64,000 nt of DNA from an uncultured Pseudomonadales bacterium. Lineage in GTDB: Bacteria > Pseudomonadota > Gammaproteobacteria > Pseudomonadales > Azotimanducaceae. Positions 54,570 to 63,669 of this stretch are shown here, one piece after another (the first letter of the stretch is position 1; every line of letters starts with the position of its first letter). The notes beneath the pieces were generated by a model that was not told the DNA's origin, made no database searches, and saw nothing but the letters and a program-made list of their open reading frames with translations. The position numbers and the translations under genes were made by a program. The stretch is taken from contig CAMYJX010000001.1 of the NCBI GenBank assembly GCA_947258825.1, positions 11,416 to 75,415 of the forward strand, written 5' to 3'.

Positions 54570-55850
54570 CTAAGCTTTGTCGAACCGCATGTAAATCGAC
54601 TTCAGCGCTCGCACCCACATGCCGGGCACGTGGGTGTAGTCGTTCTTCTCGGGCACCGGCCGCATGTTGGCGACGCGATCCAGCAGGATCTCCCAGGCCC
54701 AGTTCTGCTCCAGCCGGCTCAAGGTGGCGCCGGGACAGACGTGCTCGCCGAGGCCGAAAGCCAGGTGGCGTCCGGCATTCTTGCGCTGGAGATTCGGCGT
54801 GTCGGGATCGGGAAAGCGCTCGGGATCGTGATTGCCCGCACCGTATCGAATCGCGAGCGTTGCTCCTTTCGGCACAGGCACGCCGCCAATCTCGCTGTCT
54901 TCGGTGACAAACCGATACAGCCCCTGGGTCGGGGACTCGATGCGCAGGGTCTCTTCCACGAAATTCTTGATCTTCGAACGGTCCGCCTGCAGGGTCGCGT
55001 AGACGTCGGGATTGCGGAACAGCAACCACAGACCGTTGGCCAGGGCGAAGGTGGTTGTTTCGTTGCCGCCGATGAGCAGGTGGTCGGTGATGCCGATTAT
55101 CTCGGTGTCGGTGAGCGGCCGCTTTCTTCCCAGCTCTACATCCTCGTACTCGATCTGCGTGAGCCGCGTGATGATGTCGTCCTTCGGGTTTCGACGCTTC
55201 TCCTGCATGGTGTCGAAAATATAGTGCTGCAGCTCGATATGCTTCTCTACAGCCCACTTTTCCTGCTCCAGCGTCAGACCGCGGGAGAACGGCAGCACCC
55301 AGGCGTAGGACCGCTCCTTGAGCATCGGCAGGTCCATGCGCGGAAAGCCCAGCAGCTCGGCGATGACGATCATGGGCAGCGGTTCGGCAAAATCCTTGAT
55401 GAACTCGATCTCGTCCTTATCGATCCAGGCGTCGATCAGCTCGTTGATGGTGCCGCGGATGAAGCCTTCCCGCGCCTTAATGGCCGATGCTGTGAGCGCC
55501 GGGTCCACCAGCACCCGATAGTGCGCATGCTTGGGCAGGTTTTCGCCCAGCGCCGTGTAGCGCGGCCAGCCTTTTTCCTCGTACAGCGCGCGCGCCTCGG
55601 CAAATTTCAACAGCGGCTCCGCGTCCTGCACATCCGGGCCGGCGGTAAAGAGCTTGGGCCGCCGCAGCACGTATTCCAGATCGTCGAAGCGGGTGAGCAC
55701 GTACATGCCGAGCTGCGGCATGAAGTAAACGGGCGATTCCTCCCGCAGCACGTCGTAGGCGTCGAACCAGTTTTCCTGAACGACGGGGTCCATGAAATCG
55801 ATTTCGGCAGCCTTTTTGTAGGGGCAGCCAGAGGTCTGGGTTGCTGTCAT
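54570..55850 (-). CDS. Cytochrome P450 monooxygenase
   Basis: 426 aa from ATG 55850, where GGGAG precedes the start and the family similarity begins. I helix IGGNETTTFA, ExxR in EETLRIES, and the heme loop FGLGEHVCPGATLSR with Cys372. It is distinct in sequence from the P450 at 1618. It is the last gene of an SDR / acyl-CoA-dehydrogenase-like / P450 run, suggesting stepwise oxidation of one hydrophobic compound. Ferredoxin partners not seen nearby. Confidence 0.93.
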   Translation of the reverse strand: MTATQTSGCPYKKAAEIDFMDPVVQENWFDAYDVLREESPVYFMPQLGMYVLTRFDDLEYVLRRPKLFTAGPDVQDAEPLLKFAEARALYEEKGWPRYTALGENLPKHAHYRVLVDPALTASAIKAREGFIRGTINELIDAWIDKDEIEFIKDFAEPLPMIVIAELLGFPRMDLPMLKERSYAWVLPFSRGLTLEQEKWAVEKHIELQHYIFDTMQEKRRNPKDDIITRLTQIEYEDVELGRKRPLTDTEIIGITDHLLIGGNETTTFALANGLWLLFRNPDVYATLQADRSKIKNFVEETLRIESPTQGLYRFVTEDSEIGGVPVPKGATLAIRYGAGNHDPERFPDPDTPNLQRKNAGRHLAFGLGEHVCPGATLSRLEQNWAWEILLDRVANMRPVPEKNDYTHVPGMWVRALKSIYMRFDKA

Positions 55851-55902
55851 GCGGGTTCTCCCTTCCGATGGGTGCCAGTGTACCGACCCGCCCGGCCGAA
55901 TC

Positions 55903-57042
55903 TCAATCCATCTCCAGCAGCGGAAAATCCACGTCCAGGCCCCAATAAGCCTGGGCGACGGTGGCGAATCGCCCCTCGGCCCCAAAGGCGTGATGGCGGA
56001 TGACCTGCACGTCCCGAAACGCCCGCTCGATGGGGCTGCGACGGTAAATGCCCGAAGTGCCGACCCCCCGGGACAGCTCGCCCACCGCGTCAGCGCAACC
56101 CTGCAGCGCATACGCACAGGCGAGGAACAGGTCTGCTTTGTGCTGACGGGAAAAGGCGATTCCAGACTCCGCACGGTCCCAGGCGCTGGAAAGCTCCTGG
56201 CGCAGCAGCGCACGCACGGCACGACTGGTGGCGAGCGCTTTGCCGTAGTGCATCTGGGCGAGATGTCGATGTTTCAACGTCGACTTTGCCGCAAAGGGAA
56301 CCTTGTTGGTGGCGATCTCATCCGTTGCAGCAAGGGCGGCAGCCAGCGCCCCCAGCGCAACCGGCGGGAAGGTTGTGGTGAGAATGGCTTCAGGCAGGCG
56401 GTACAGCGTGCCCTGGAAATAGTCGTTCACAGCCGGGGACGCGCTGAAGTCGATGGCCCGATGCTCCGGGACGAAAACATCCTCGGCGCAGATGGTGTTG
56501 CTGGCCGTGCCCCGCAGGCCCAGGGTATCCCAGTCTTCTTCGATGCGCAGCGCCCCGGCAGGATGAAACATGAGCAGCAGCCGCTCGCCCTCCAGAGCGG
56601 TGTGGCCGAGCCAGTCCGCGTGTTTGCAACCGCTGGCAAACGGGGTCCCGCCGCTGACCCGGTAGCCGCCTTCAACGGCGCGGGCCTGCAGCGGCCTGTT
56701 GAAGGTCTCGCAGACCACGGCATCCTGGTCGTCACCGTAGACTTCCTCGACGAAACTTTCGCTGGCCAGGCGCATATCAAAAGTGGTGTTCGCCGCCCCC
56801 ATCATGAGCCAGGCGGCGGCGGTGTCCCGTGTCGCTATCTGTTCCGCCAGTTGGACGTACTCCCAGGGCGAGATCTCGAAGCCGCCCAGGGTTTGCGGCC
56901 GCCACAGGCGCAGCAATCCGGCCGACTTCAGCGCCTTCAGGGTCTGCGGTGCCAGCGAGCCGTGGGTTTCTCCGTAACCTGCGTGCTCGGACGCCGTCGC
57001 AAGAACGCTGTCCAGCCGCTGTTGCCAATGTGCGTCTGTCAT
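55903..57042 (-). CDS. Acyl-CoA dehydrogenase-fold flavin monooxygenase (HsaA-like)
   Basis: 379 aa. The three-domain acyl-CoA dehydrogenase fold is visible (LAPQTLKALKSAGLLRLWRP, DTLGLRGTASNTI, GTSGIYRRSPIERAFRDVQV), but the catalytic Glu of dehydrogenases is not evident, and the C-terminal block RDVQVIRHH fits group D monooxygenases such as HsaA, which hydroxylate aromatic rings with reduced flavin from a reductase. No reductase gene lies in this operon. Dehydrogenase activity is the alternative. Confidence 0.82.
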   Translation of the reverse strand: MTDAHWQQRLDSVLATASEHAGYGETHGSLAPQTLKALKSAGLLRLWRPQTLGGFEISPWEYVQLAEQIATRDTAAAWLMMGAANTTFDMRLASESFVEEVYGDDQDAVVCETFNRPLQARAVEGGYRVSGGTPFASGCKHADWLGHTALEGERLLLMFHPAGALRIEEDWDTLGLRGTASNTICAEDVFVPEHRAIDFSASPAVNDYFQGTLYRLPEAILTTTFPPVALGALAAALAATDEIATNKVPFAAKSTLKHRHLAQMHYGKALATSRAVRALLRQELSSAWDRAESGIAFSRQHKADLFLACAYALQGCADAVGELSRGVGTSGIYRRSPIERAFRDVQVIRHHAFGAEGRFATVAQAYWGLDVDFPLLEMD

Positions 57043-57111
57043 CTGCCAGCCTCCCGTCCGACCGTCTCGAGTCTGCGTTGCCAGCGAGCCGAGCCTGCAA
57101 CGCGGTGGCTA

Positions 57112-57867
57112 TCAACCGTGCATGGACAGGCCACCCGACACGCTAATCACCTGACCGGTGATGTAGGATGCATCATCGCCCAGGAAGAAAGCCACCAGAC
57201 CCGGAAAATCTTCCGGCTGCGCCAGCCGGCGCATGGGAATCGCCCGCTGCAGCGATTCCTGCAGCCGTCCCGACGGGTCGAATCCGGCCAGCAGCGGCGT
57301 GTCGGTGGGTCCCGGACAGATGCTGTTGAAGGTCAGGCCCTGACGGGCGTGCTCCCTGGCCAAGGTTTTCATGAACGCGATGATGCCGCCCTTGGTGGCG
57401 GAGTAGACGGCCTCGCCGGAGGACCCAACCCGCCCGGCGTCGGAGGCGATGCTGATCACCCGGCCACGACCCGCACTGGCCAGCCGCTGCAGAACCGCAT
57501 GGGTCACGTTCAGCGTGCCGTACAAATTGATGTCCACCACCCGGCGCCAGAAGTCGGGCTCGGTTTCCACGAAAGGTCTGGCCTGATCCCAACCGGCGTT
57601 GTTTACCAGGCCGTAAATCTCACCGGTCTGCGCGCCGAAGGCTTCGACCGCCCTCCGGACCGCGTCATAATCGGTGATATCGACCTGATAGGTAGCAAGC
57701 GCACCGCCGCCTGCAGGCACCGACTGCTCCAGCGCCTGCAGCGCGTCGCCGTCCCGATCCAGCACGCCTACCGGGTAATCCAGCGCCAGCAGTCGAACCG
57801 TGATGGCGCGCCCGATGCCGCTGGCGCCTCCCGTGACCAGCACCGGCCGTTGTTCTGTCTCCGTCAT
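57112..57867 (-). CDS. Short-chain dehydrogenase/reductase (SDR)
   Basis: 251 aa from ATG 57867, preceded by GGAGCG. TGGASGIGRA (residues 9-18), NNAGW, ISIASDAG and YSATK complete a classical NAD(P)-dependent SDR. SVSGGLSMHG ends the protein. It is the first gene of the three-gene run with the monooxygenase and P450, so it probably oxidises the alcohol they create or supply. It is divergent from lipA. Confidence 0.9.
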   Translation of the reverse strand: MTETEQRPVLVTGGASGIGRAITVRLLALDYPVGVLDRDGDALQALEQSVPAGGGALATYQVDITDYDAVRRAVEAFGAQTGEIYGLVNNAGWDQARPFVETEPDFWRRVVDINLYGTLNVTHAVLQRLASAGRGRVISIASDAGRVGSSGEAVYSATKGGIIAFMKTLAREHARQGLTFNSICPGPTDTPLLAGFDPSGRLQESLQRAIPMRRLAQPEDFPGLVAFFLGDDASYITGQVISVSGGLSMHG

Positions 57868-57957
57868 GTGCGCTCCATGTCTCGTCTTTGCCGGCAACCC
57901 TCCATACCCGGCGCGACTCGGCGTACAATGAGGCCAGCACCATCGACCGTATGAATC

Positions 57958-58962
57958 ATGAGCGAAAGCGTTAAGAGCGGCCAGAAATTCCGAACCGAGT
58001 CCGGCATCACGGCGATCAAGGACGGCATGAAGGCCGGGGTATCAGAGCGCAGACCCAGCGGTCGCAAGCCCCCCTGGCTGCGGGTGCGCATGGGCGGTGG
58101 CGAAAAGTACGAGGCCGTCCGGCAGACGGTGAAAACGCACCGCCTGGCCACGGTTTGCGAAGAATCCCACTGCCCCAACATTGGTGAGTGCTGGAACAAC
58201 GGCACCGCCACCATCATGCTGATGGGCGCGGTCTGCACCCGGGCCTGTCGCTTCTGCTCCGTGGATACCGGAAACCCTCAGGGCTGGCTCGATCCGAAGG
58301 AGCCGGATAACGCGGCGGAGTCGGTGCGTCTCATGAACCTGCGCTACGTGGTGCTGACCTCCGTAGATCGCGACGACCTCCCCGACGGCGGCGCCGCCCA
58401 CTACGCGGCCTGCGTGCGCGCCATCAAGACGCTGAACCCCCAGACCGCGGTGGAAGCGTTGACCCCGGATTTCTCCGGCTCTCACGCGGCCGTGGAAACG
58501 GTGGTGGATTCGGGGCTGGAGGTGTTCGCCCAGAATCTGGAAACGGTCGCCCGTCTGACCCACGTGGTCCGCGACCCGAGAGCCGGCTATCAGCAGACGC
58601 TGGACGTCCTTGCCCACGGTAAATCACATCGACCGCAGGTGCTGACGAAATCCAGCATGATGCTCGGCCTCGGCGAGACGGACGAGGAGATCCGCCGCAG
58701 CATGGAAGACCTGCGCGCTCACCAGGTGGATATCCTGACCCTCGGCCAGTATCTGCGACCGACGCTGAATCATCTGCCGGTGGAGCGCTGGGTCCATCCG
58801 GACGAATTCCAGCGCTATCGGGAGTGGGGCCTGGAACTGGGTTTCATGGAGGTTGCCGCCGGACCTCTGGTGCGGTCCAGCTATCGTGCGGACCGCATTC
58901 TCGACCAGAACAACCTCGGCCTGGGCACGACGCAAACCCGCGTGCCGATCAAGAACCTCTGA
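57958..58962 (+). CDS. lipA: Lipoyl synthase
   Basis: 334 aa radical SAM enzyme. The auxiliary cluster motif is [13 protein letters not shown] (C-x4-C-x5-C) and the radical SAM motif is CTRACRFC (CxxxCxxC). The C-terminal [11 protein letters not shown] includes the conserved Ser that ligates the auxiliary cluster. It inserts sulphur into octanoyl groups on E2 and GcvH proteins, so it serves the E2 at 7996. lipB is not adjacent, an unusual but not rare arrangement. Confidence 0.96.
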   Translation: MSESVKSGQKFRTESGITAIKDGMKAGVSERRPSGRKPPWLRVRMGGGEKYEAVRQTVKTHRLATVCEESHCPNIGECWNNGTATIMLMGAVCTRACRFCSVDTGNPQGWLDPKEPDNAAESVRLMNLRYVVLTSVDRDDLPDGGAAHYAACVRAIKTLNPQTAVEALTPDFSGSHAAVETVVDSGLEVFAQNLETVARLTHVVRDPRAGYQQTLDVLAHGKSHRPQVLTKSSMMLGLGETDEEIRRSMEDLRAHQVDILTLGQYLRPTLNHLPVERWVHPDEFQRYREWGLELGFMEVAAGPLVRSSYRADRILDQNNLGLGTTQTRVPIKNL

Positions 58963-59014
58963 ACCCGGCTGGCCAACCTCCTCTGCTGAATCCAACAACC
59001 GGATCAAGACTTCC

Positions 59015-60382
59015 ATGACCGACCTATTTCTCTCAGCCACCACCGAACCGGTCACGCCCGTCAGCCTGGTGCGCACCGAAGACCTGTCCACCTGGCTGGA
59101 ATCTCTGGAACCGGCGGCAGCCGCCTGGGCACGCAGCCGCGACTTCCAGGCAAAAACGAACCAGTTCGTCTGGTTGCCCGACGGCTCCGGTCATCCGGGT
59201 CAACTCGCGGTTGGTTGGGATGGCGCCGACAATCTGGAAACCCTCGGCGGATTGGCGCTGAGCCTGCCCGGGGGCGTTTACCGCATCAATGCCGAGGTGA
59301 GCCAGCTGCAGAAGCTGGGTTGGGCCCTGGGCGGCTACCAGTTCGAGCGTTACAAGAATGCGAAGCGGGAGCCCGCTCGGCTGCTGGTGGGCTCTGAGGA
59401 GGAAGCCACCCGGCTCGCCAGCTTCGAATCTGCCATCACCCTGGTGCGAGATCTGATCAACACCCCCGCCGCCGACATGCTCCCGAGCCATCTGGCTGCG
59501 GAAGCCGAACAGCTGGCCGAAAGCTACGGGGCCGAGTGCAGCGTCGTACTTGGCGACGAGCTGCTGGACCGCAATCTCTGCGCTATCCATGCCGTCGGCA
59601 GAGCTGCCGCGGACGAGCCCCGGTTGATCGACATCCGCTGGGGGGACCCGACCCACCCCCAAGTCGTACTGGTGGGCAAAGGAGTCTGCTTCGACAGCGG
59701 CGGGCTGGACATCAAGCCTGCTTCCAACATGCGCACCATGAAGAAAGACATGGGCGGCGCGGCTCAGGTCCTGGGCCTGGCGCAGCTGATCATGGCAGAG
59801 GCGTTGCCTGTTCGGCTGCGGGTTCTGATTCCCGCCGTGGAAAACGCCATCGCCGGCAACGCCTACCGGCCGGGAGACGTGGTGCCTACCTACCAGGGTC
59901 TGACCGTGGAGATCGACAATACGGACGCGGAAGGTCGGGTAGTGCTGTGTGACGCCCTGGCCCTCGCGGTAGAGGACGAGCCTGACCTCATCCTCGACTA
60001 TGCAACCCTGACCGGATCCGCCCGCTCCGCCGTCGGCGCCGAAATCGCCGCCATGTTCAGCAACAGCGACGACGTTGCGGAGGGCATTTTCCACAGCGGC
60101 GAGCAGCTGGACGACCCGGTCTGGCGCCTGCCGCTGCACCAGCCCTACGGCTACAAGCTGGAGAGCAAAGTGGCGGACACGGTGAACTCCGCCAGCACGC
60201 CGTTCGGCGGCGCCATCACCGCGGCGCTGTTTCTGCAGAAGTTCGTCGCCGACGTGCCCTGGGTGCACTTCGATATCATGGCGTTCAACACCCGGGCTCG
60301 ACCCGGTCGCCCGGAAGGCGGCGAGGCCATGGCCATCCGGGCGGTCTACGGCTACCTGCAGGACAGGTACGGGCAGCCATGA
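59015..60382 (+). CDS. M17 family leucyl aminopeptidase-like protein
   Basis: 455 aa from ATG 59015. The catalytic domain shows VGKGVCFDSGGLDIKP, MKKDMGGAAQVLG and NTDAEGRVVL, which supply the two-metal site of M17 peptidases. The N-terminal domain is short and divergent. It releases N-terminal residues from peptides in the cytoplasm. The stop overlaps the hisI start by ATGA. Confidence 0.92.
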   Translation: MTDLFLSATTEPVTPVSLVRTEDLSTWLESLEPAAAAWARSRDFQAKTNQFVWLPDGSGHPGQLAVGWDGADNLETLGGLALSLPGGVYRINAEVSQLQKLGWALGGYQFERYKNAKREPARLLVGSEEEATRLASFESAITLVRDLINTPAADMLPSHLAAEAEQLAESYGAECSVVLGDELLDRNLCAIHAVGRAAADEPRLIDIRWGDPTHPQVVLVGKGVCFDSGGLDIKPASNMRTMKKDMGGAAQVLGLAQLIMAEALPVRLRVLIPAVENAIAGNAYRPGDVVPTYQGLTVEIDNTDAEGRVVLCDALALAVEDEPDLILDYATLTGSARSAVGAEIAAMFSNSDDVAEGIFHSGEQLDDPVWRLPLHQPYGYKLESKVADTVNSASTPFGGAITAALFLQKFVADVPWVHFDIMAFNTRARPGRPEGGEAMAIRAVYGYLQDRYGQP

Positions 60383-60783
60383 CGTTCGACACCCTGGAAA
60401 ACGCGGCCGCGGGCACGCAGACTCCGCTTGCCGAGGTGCTGGAGCACATTCCGTTCAACAGCGAAGGGCTGATTCCCGCAGTCGCCCAGGATGCAGACAG
60501 CCGGGAGGTGCTGATGCTGGCCTGGATGAATCGAGAAGCTCTGGCACGCACCCTTGATGAGGGTTACGCCTGCTACTGGTCGCGCAGCCGGCAATCGCTC
60601 TGGCGCAAAGGGGAAACATCCGGTCACCAGCAGCGCCTGCACGAGCTGCGCCTGGACTGCGATGGCGACGCCGTGCTGCTGCTGGTAAAACAGACGGGGC
60701 CCGCCTGCCACACCAACCGGCCCAGTTGCTTCTACCTGCTGGTCGACAACGACCAGGTGCGGGTGACCTCCGAACCGGTGTGA
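60379..60783 (+). CDS. hisI: Phosphoribosyl-AMP cyclohydrolase
   Basis: 134 aa, single-domain HisI without the HisE part. LIPAVAQDADSREVLMLAWM, YWSRSRQSLWRKGETSGH and the metal-site CHTNRPSCFY are intact, as is DCDGDA. It opens the ring of phosphoribosyl-AMP in histidine synthesis. No other his gene is near; it is embedded between a peptidase and cysS. The first 25 residues are an extension relative to the core. Confidence 0.93.
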   Translation: MTFDTLENAAAGTQTPLAEVLEHIPFNSEGLIPAVAQDADSREVLMLAWMNREALARTLDEGYACYWSRSRQSLWRKGETSGHQQRLHELRLDCDGDAVLLLVKQTGPACHTNRPSCFYLLVDNDQVRVTSEPV

Positions 60784-60815
60784 CCGGTCAAAATCCCTGG
60801 CAAACGGAACGGCGC

Positions 60816-62216
60816 ATGGACCTTCTTCTCCACAATACTCAGAGCGGCCGCAAGGAACGCTTTCAACCGTTGAACCCGCAGCGGGTCACCATGTACGTGT
60901 GCGGCCCCACCGTCTACAATCTTGTCCACATCGGCAACGGTCGCCCGGCGGTGGTGTTCGACGTGCTCTACCGTCTGCTGTCCGTGCTCTATCCGCAGGT
61001 AGATTACGTTCGCAACATCACGGACATCGACGACAAGATAAACGCCGCCGCCCAGGCCAACGGCGAACCCATTCAGGCTCTGGCTGACCGCTACTCCGAC
61101 GCCTACCGCGAGGACATCGCTGCCCTGGACGTGCTGCCCCCCGTTGAGGAGCCCCGTGCAACCGAGCACATCGCCGAGATCATCGAGATGATCCAGACGC
61201 TCATCGAGCACGGGCACGCTTACGCCGCCGATGGCCACGTGCTGTTCAACGTGCCCTCGGATCCCGCATACGGCAGCCTGTCTCACCGGAGCCTGGAAGA
61301 CATGCTGGACGGAGCGCGGGTCGACGTTGCACCCTACAAGCAGGACCCGAAAGATTTCGTGCTCTGGAAGCCGTCCGCAGCGGATCTACCTGGCTGGGAC
61401 AGCCCCTGGGGACGCGGTCGACCCGGCTGGCACATCGAGTGCTCGGCAATGATCCGCAAGCATCTCGGGCGGAGCATCGATATTCACGGCGGGGGTTCCG
61501 ATCTGGCCTTTCCCCACCACGAGAACGAAGCGGCCCAGAGCCGCTGCGCGAATCGGACCCCCGAGTACGTACGCTACTGGCTGCACAACGGCATGCTGAC
61601 CATGGGTCAGGAGAAAATGTCCAAGTCCGTGGGCAACATTGTCACGATCCGCGAGCTGCTCGAAGCTCATTCCGGTGAGGTGCTGCGCTACGCGCTGCTG
61701 TCGGGACAGTATCGATCGCAGCTGGCGTGGTCGGAAGATCTTCTGCAGCAGGCGTCGGCCAGCCTCGACCGTCTGTATCAGGCCCTTCTGGACAGCGGGC
61801 CGGACAATTCCGAGACCGCGTCGGATTTCGCAGCGTGCAGCCCCGAGGCGTATCCCGATGGGGTTATGGCGGCGCTGTGCGATGACCTCAACACCCCGGA
61901 AGCGCTGGCCGCCATGCACCAGCTGGCCGGAAACATCTACCGAACCGAGGACACCGAAGCGCGCATCGCGCTGCGACGCAAGCTGCTGGCGGGCGGGTGG
62001 TTACTGGGCATCCTCACCCGACCGTCCAGCGCCTACTTTCAGTCCGGAGGCAACGTGGATCCGGCGGAAATCGAAGCCCTCATCGAGCAGCGCAACCTCG
62101 CTCGCCGCGAAGGTAACTTTGCCAGAGCGGACGAAATTCGCGACGCGCTCATCAACCGGGGCATAGAGCTGGAGGACACCCGGGACGGCACGCGCTGGAA
62201 AGCGCGCGCCACTTGA
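60816..62216 (+). CDS. cysS: Cysteinyl-tRNA synthetase
   Basis: 466 aa class I synthetase from ATG 60816. The HIGH-type motif is HIGNGRP, the KMSKS loop is EKMSKSVGN, and zinc ligands lie in YVCGPT, WHIECSAM and HHENE. The length is normal for bacterial CysRS. It is 32 nt after hisI, and its TGA lies 2 nt before the ATG of the FAD monooxygenase gene. Confidence 0.96.
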   Translation: MDLLLHNTQSGRKERFQPLNPQRVTMYVCGPTVYNLVHIGNGRPAVVFDVLYRLLSVLYPQVDYVRNITDIDDKINAAAQANGEPIQALADRYSDAYREDIAALDVLPPVEEPRATEHIAEIIEMIQTLIEHGHAYAADGHVLFNVPSDPAYGSLSHRSLEDMLDGARVDVAPYKQDPKDFVLWKPSAADLPGWDSPWGRGRPGWHIECSAMIRKHLGRSIDIHGGGSDLAFPHHENEAAQSRCANRTPEYVRYWLHNGMLTMGQEKMSKSVGNIVTIRELLEAHSGEVLRYALLSGQYRSQLAWSEDLLQQASASLDRLYQALLDSGPDNSETASDFAACSPEAYPDGVMAALCDDLNTPEALAAMHQLAGNIYRTEDTEARIALRRKLLAGGWLLGILTRPSSAYFQSGGNVDPAEIEALIEQRNLARREGNFARADEIRDALINRGIELEDTRDGTRWKARAT

Positions 62217-62218
62217 GC

Positions 62219-63439
62219 ATGCAGAGCATCGGCATCGTCGGCGGTGGCATTGGCGGTTTAGCCCTGGCGCTGGCCTGCCGGGAATCCGGCCTGACCGACA
62301 TCAGCGTGTACGAGCAATCGCCAGGGCCGGTTGCCGAGCCGGTAGCCGAGCCGGTCGCCAGCAGTCACGGCATCGTGCTCTCCCCCAACGCCACCCGGGT
62401 TCTGTACGCGCTGGGTCTCAAAGAGGCGCTGATGGACGCCGCGTGTCACTCAGACGCCTTGCACTACCGCAGCCACCGCACCGGATACCAGATCTCCATG
62501 CGTCCGCTGGGCGCTTTCGCCGAAGCACGCTATGGCGCTCCGTTCTGCCAGCTGTTGCGATCGGATCTGACCCGATTGCTATCGGAGAGGCTGCGCGAGC
62601 GTCACATCGACGTGCACTACGACTGGCGTTGCAGCAGGCTGGTTGAGGATTCAGAGGTCATCAGCCTTACTTTCGATAATGGCGAGACGCGACGCCATGA
62701 TCTGGCTGTGGGCAGCGACGGCGTGCACTCCCATGTCAAGCGCTTCATGCACGAGGAAGTGGCGCCTACCTTTACCGGCCACGTCGCATGGCGAGGCACT
62801 ACGCCGGTCGCCGACCTGCCCGCGCAGTTCAACAGCCATCCCATGACCATCTGGCTTGGGCCGGGCCGACACATCACGCATTTTCCCGTGGGCGACGGCG
62901 CGCAGCTGGCGTTTACCGCCGTGGTGGAGACCGCGGAGCCCACGGAGGAATCCTGGTACGAGAAGGGCGATCGGAAAACGCTTGTTGAGCAGTTTCAGGA
63001 CTGGCACCCCGTGATCCAGGCGCTGACAGGTGCCAGCCAGAATCTGCATCGCTGGCCCCTGTACGACCGCGCACCTCTGGCCCGCTGGACAGATGGTCCC
63101 GTCACCCTGCTGGGCGATGCCTGCCATCCGACGCTACCCTATCTGTCCCAGGGTGCGGCTCTGGCCATCGAGGACGCCTGGGTGCTGTCGCGGATGCTGG
63201 AAACCTGGGAAGAAGACGTCGCTTCGGGGCTGGCAGAGTACGAGCGTTACCGACGACCCAGGGCAGCCCGGGTTCAGGTCGGCTCCCGCCAGGAGGGCCG
63301 GAACTTCCATCTCAGCGACCGCTGGCAGATCCGCTGGCGCAACCTGCGCATGGCTCTGAGCAGCCGTTACCTGCCGGAGATCGCCATGGAGCGCTACGAC
63401 TGGCTGTACGGCTATGACTGCGTGAAAGGCTTCGACTGA
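62219..63439 (+). CDS. FAD-dependent monooxygenase (salicylate hydroxylase-like)
   Basis: 406 aa from ATG 62219; TTG 62213 overlaps the cysS stop. It has GGGIGGLALALA (FAD Rossmann), VGSDGVHS (DG motif) and GDACHPTLPYLSQGAALAIEDAW (FAD pyrophosphate/ribose), the layout of group A flavoprotein hydroxylases. Three 12-bp units (62327-62362) encode PVAE-PVAE-PVAS in the loop after strand 2 and look like a micro-expansion. Substrate is probably aromatic. Confidence 0.9.
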   Translation: MQSIGIVGGGIGGLALALACRESGLTDISVYEQSPGPVAEPVAEPVASSHGIVLSPNATRVLYALGLKEALMDAACHSDALHYRSHRTGYQISMRPLGAFAEARYGAPFCQLLRSDLTRLLSERLRERHIDVHYDWRCSRLVEDSEVISLTFDNGETRRHDLAVGSDGVHSHVKRFMHEEVAPTFTGHVAWRGTTPVADLPAQFNSHPMTIWLGPGRHITHFPVGDGAQLAFTAVVETAEPTEESWYEKGDRKTLVEQFQDWHPVIQALTGASQNLHRWPLYDRAPLARWTDGPVTLLGDACHPTLPYLSQGAALAIEDAWVLSRMLETWEEDVASGLAEYERYRRPRAARVQVGSRQEGRNFHLSDRWQIRWRNLRMALSSRYLPEIAMERYDWLYGYDCVKGFD

Positions 63440-63469
63440 TTACCTATACTGCGTAGGCCGCGACTCGAG

Positions 63470-63632
63470 CCGCGGCTGGTGCAGGTGTACGGGAAGTCGG
63501 TAAAAAGCCGACGCTGCCCCCGCAACGGTATCAGAAGGGCGCTGCCATGAGGCCACTGCGTAAGTGAGCGCGGGAAGGCGGCGGGCGCTGCAAGCTTCTG
63601 GAGCCCGGAGACCGGCCTGCACCCCCAGCAAC
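63470..63632 (+). promoter_or_regulatory. Cobalamin (B12) riboswitch
   Basis: Adenosylcobalamin-type aptamer. GCTGG at 63475-63479 pairs with CCAGC at 63625-63629, and GGTGCAGG with CCTGCACC. The core holds GGGAAG with GCCCCCGCAACGGT, and the B12 box is formed by GCCACTG at 63552-63558 with GGGAAGGC at 63572-63579. It sits directly upstream of the BtuB-like receptor gene and should reduce its expression when B12 is plentiful. A TATACT at 63445-63450 may be its -10 box. Confidence 0.95.
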
Positions 63633-63669
63633 GTCCGCACGGGGTGTGGCGGTTCAACGGAGCGAACCC

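Noticed and set aside
54630-56003. 457-codon open frame on the plus strand
   Set aside because: It is the antisense shadow of the second P450; heme and I-helix motifs are on the minus strand.
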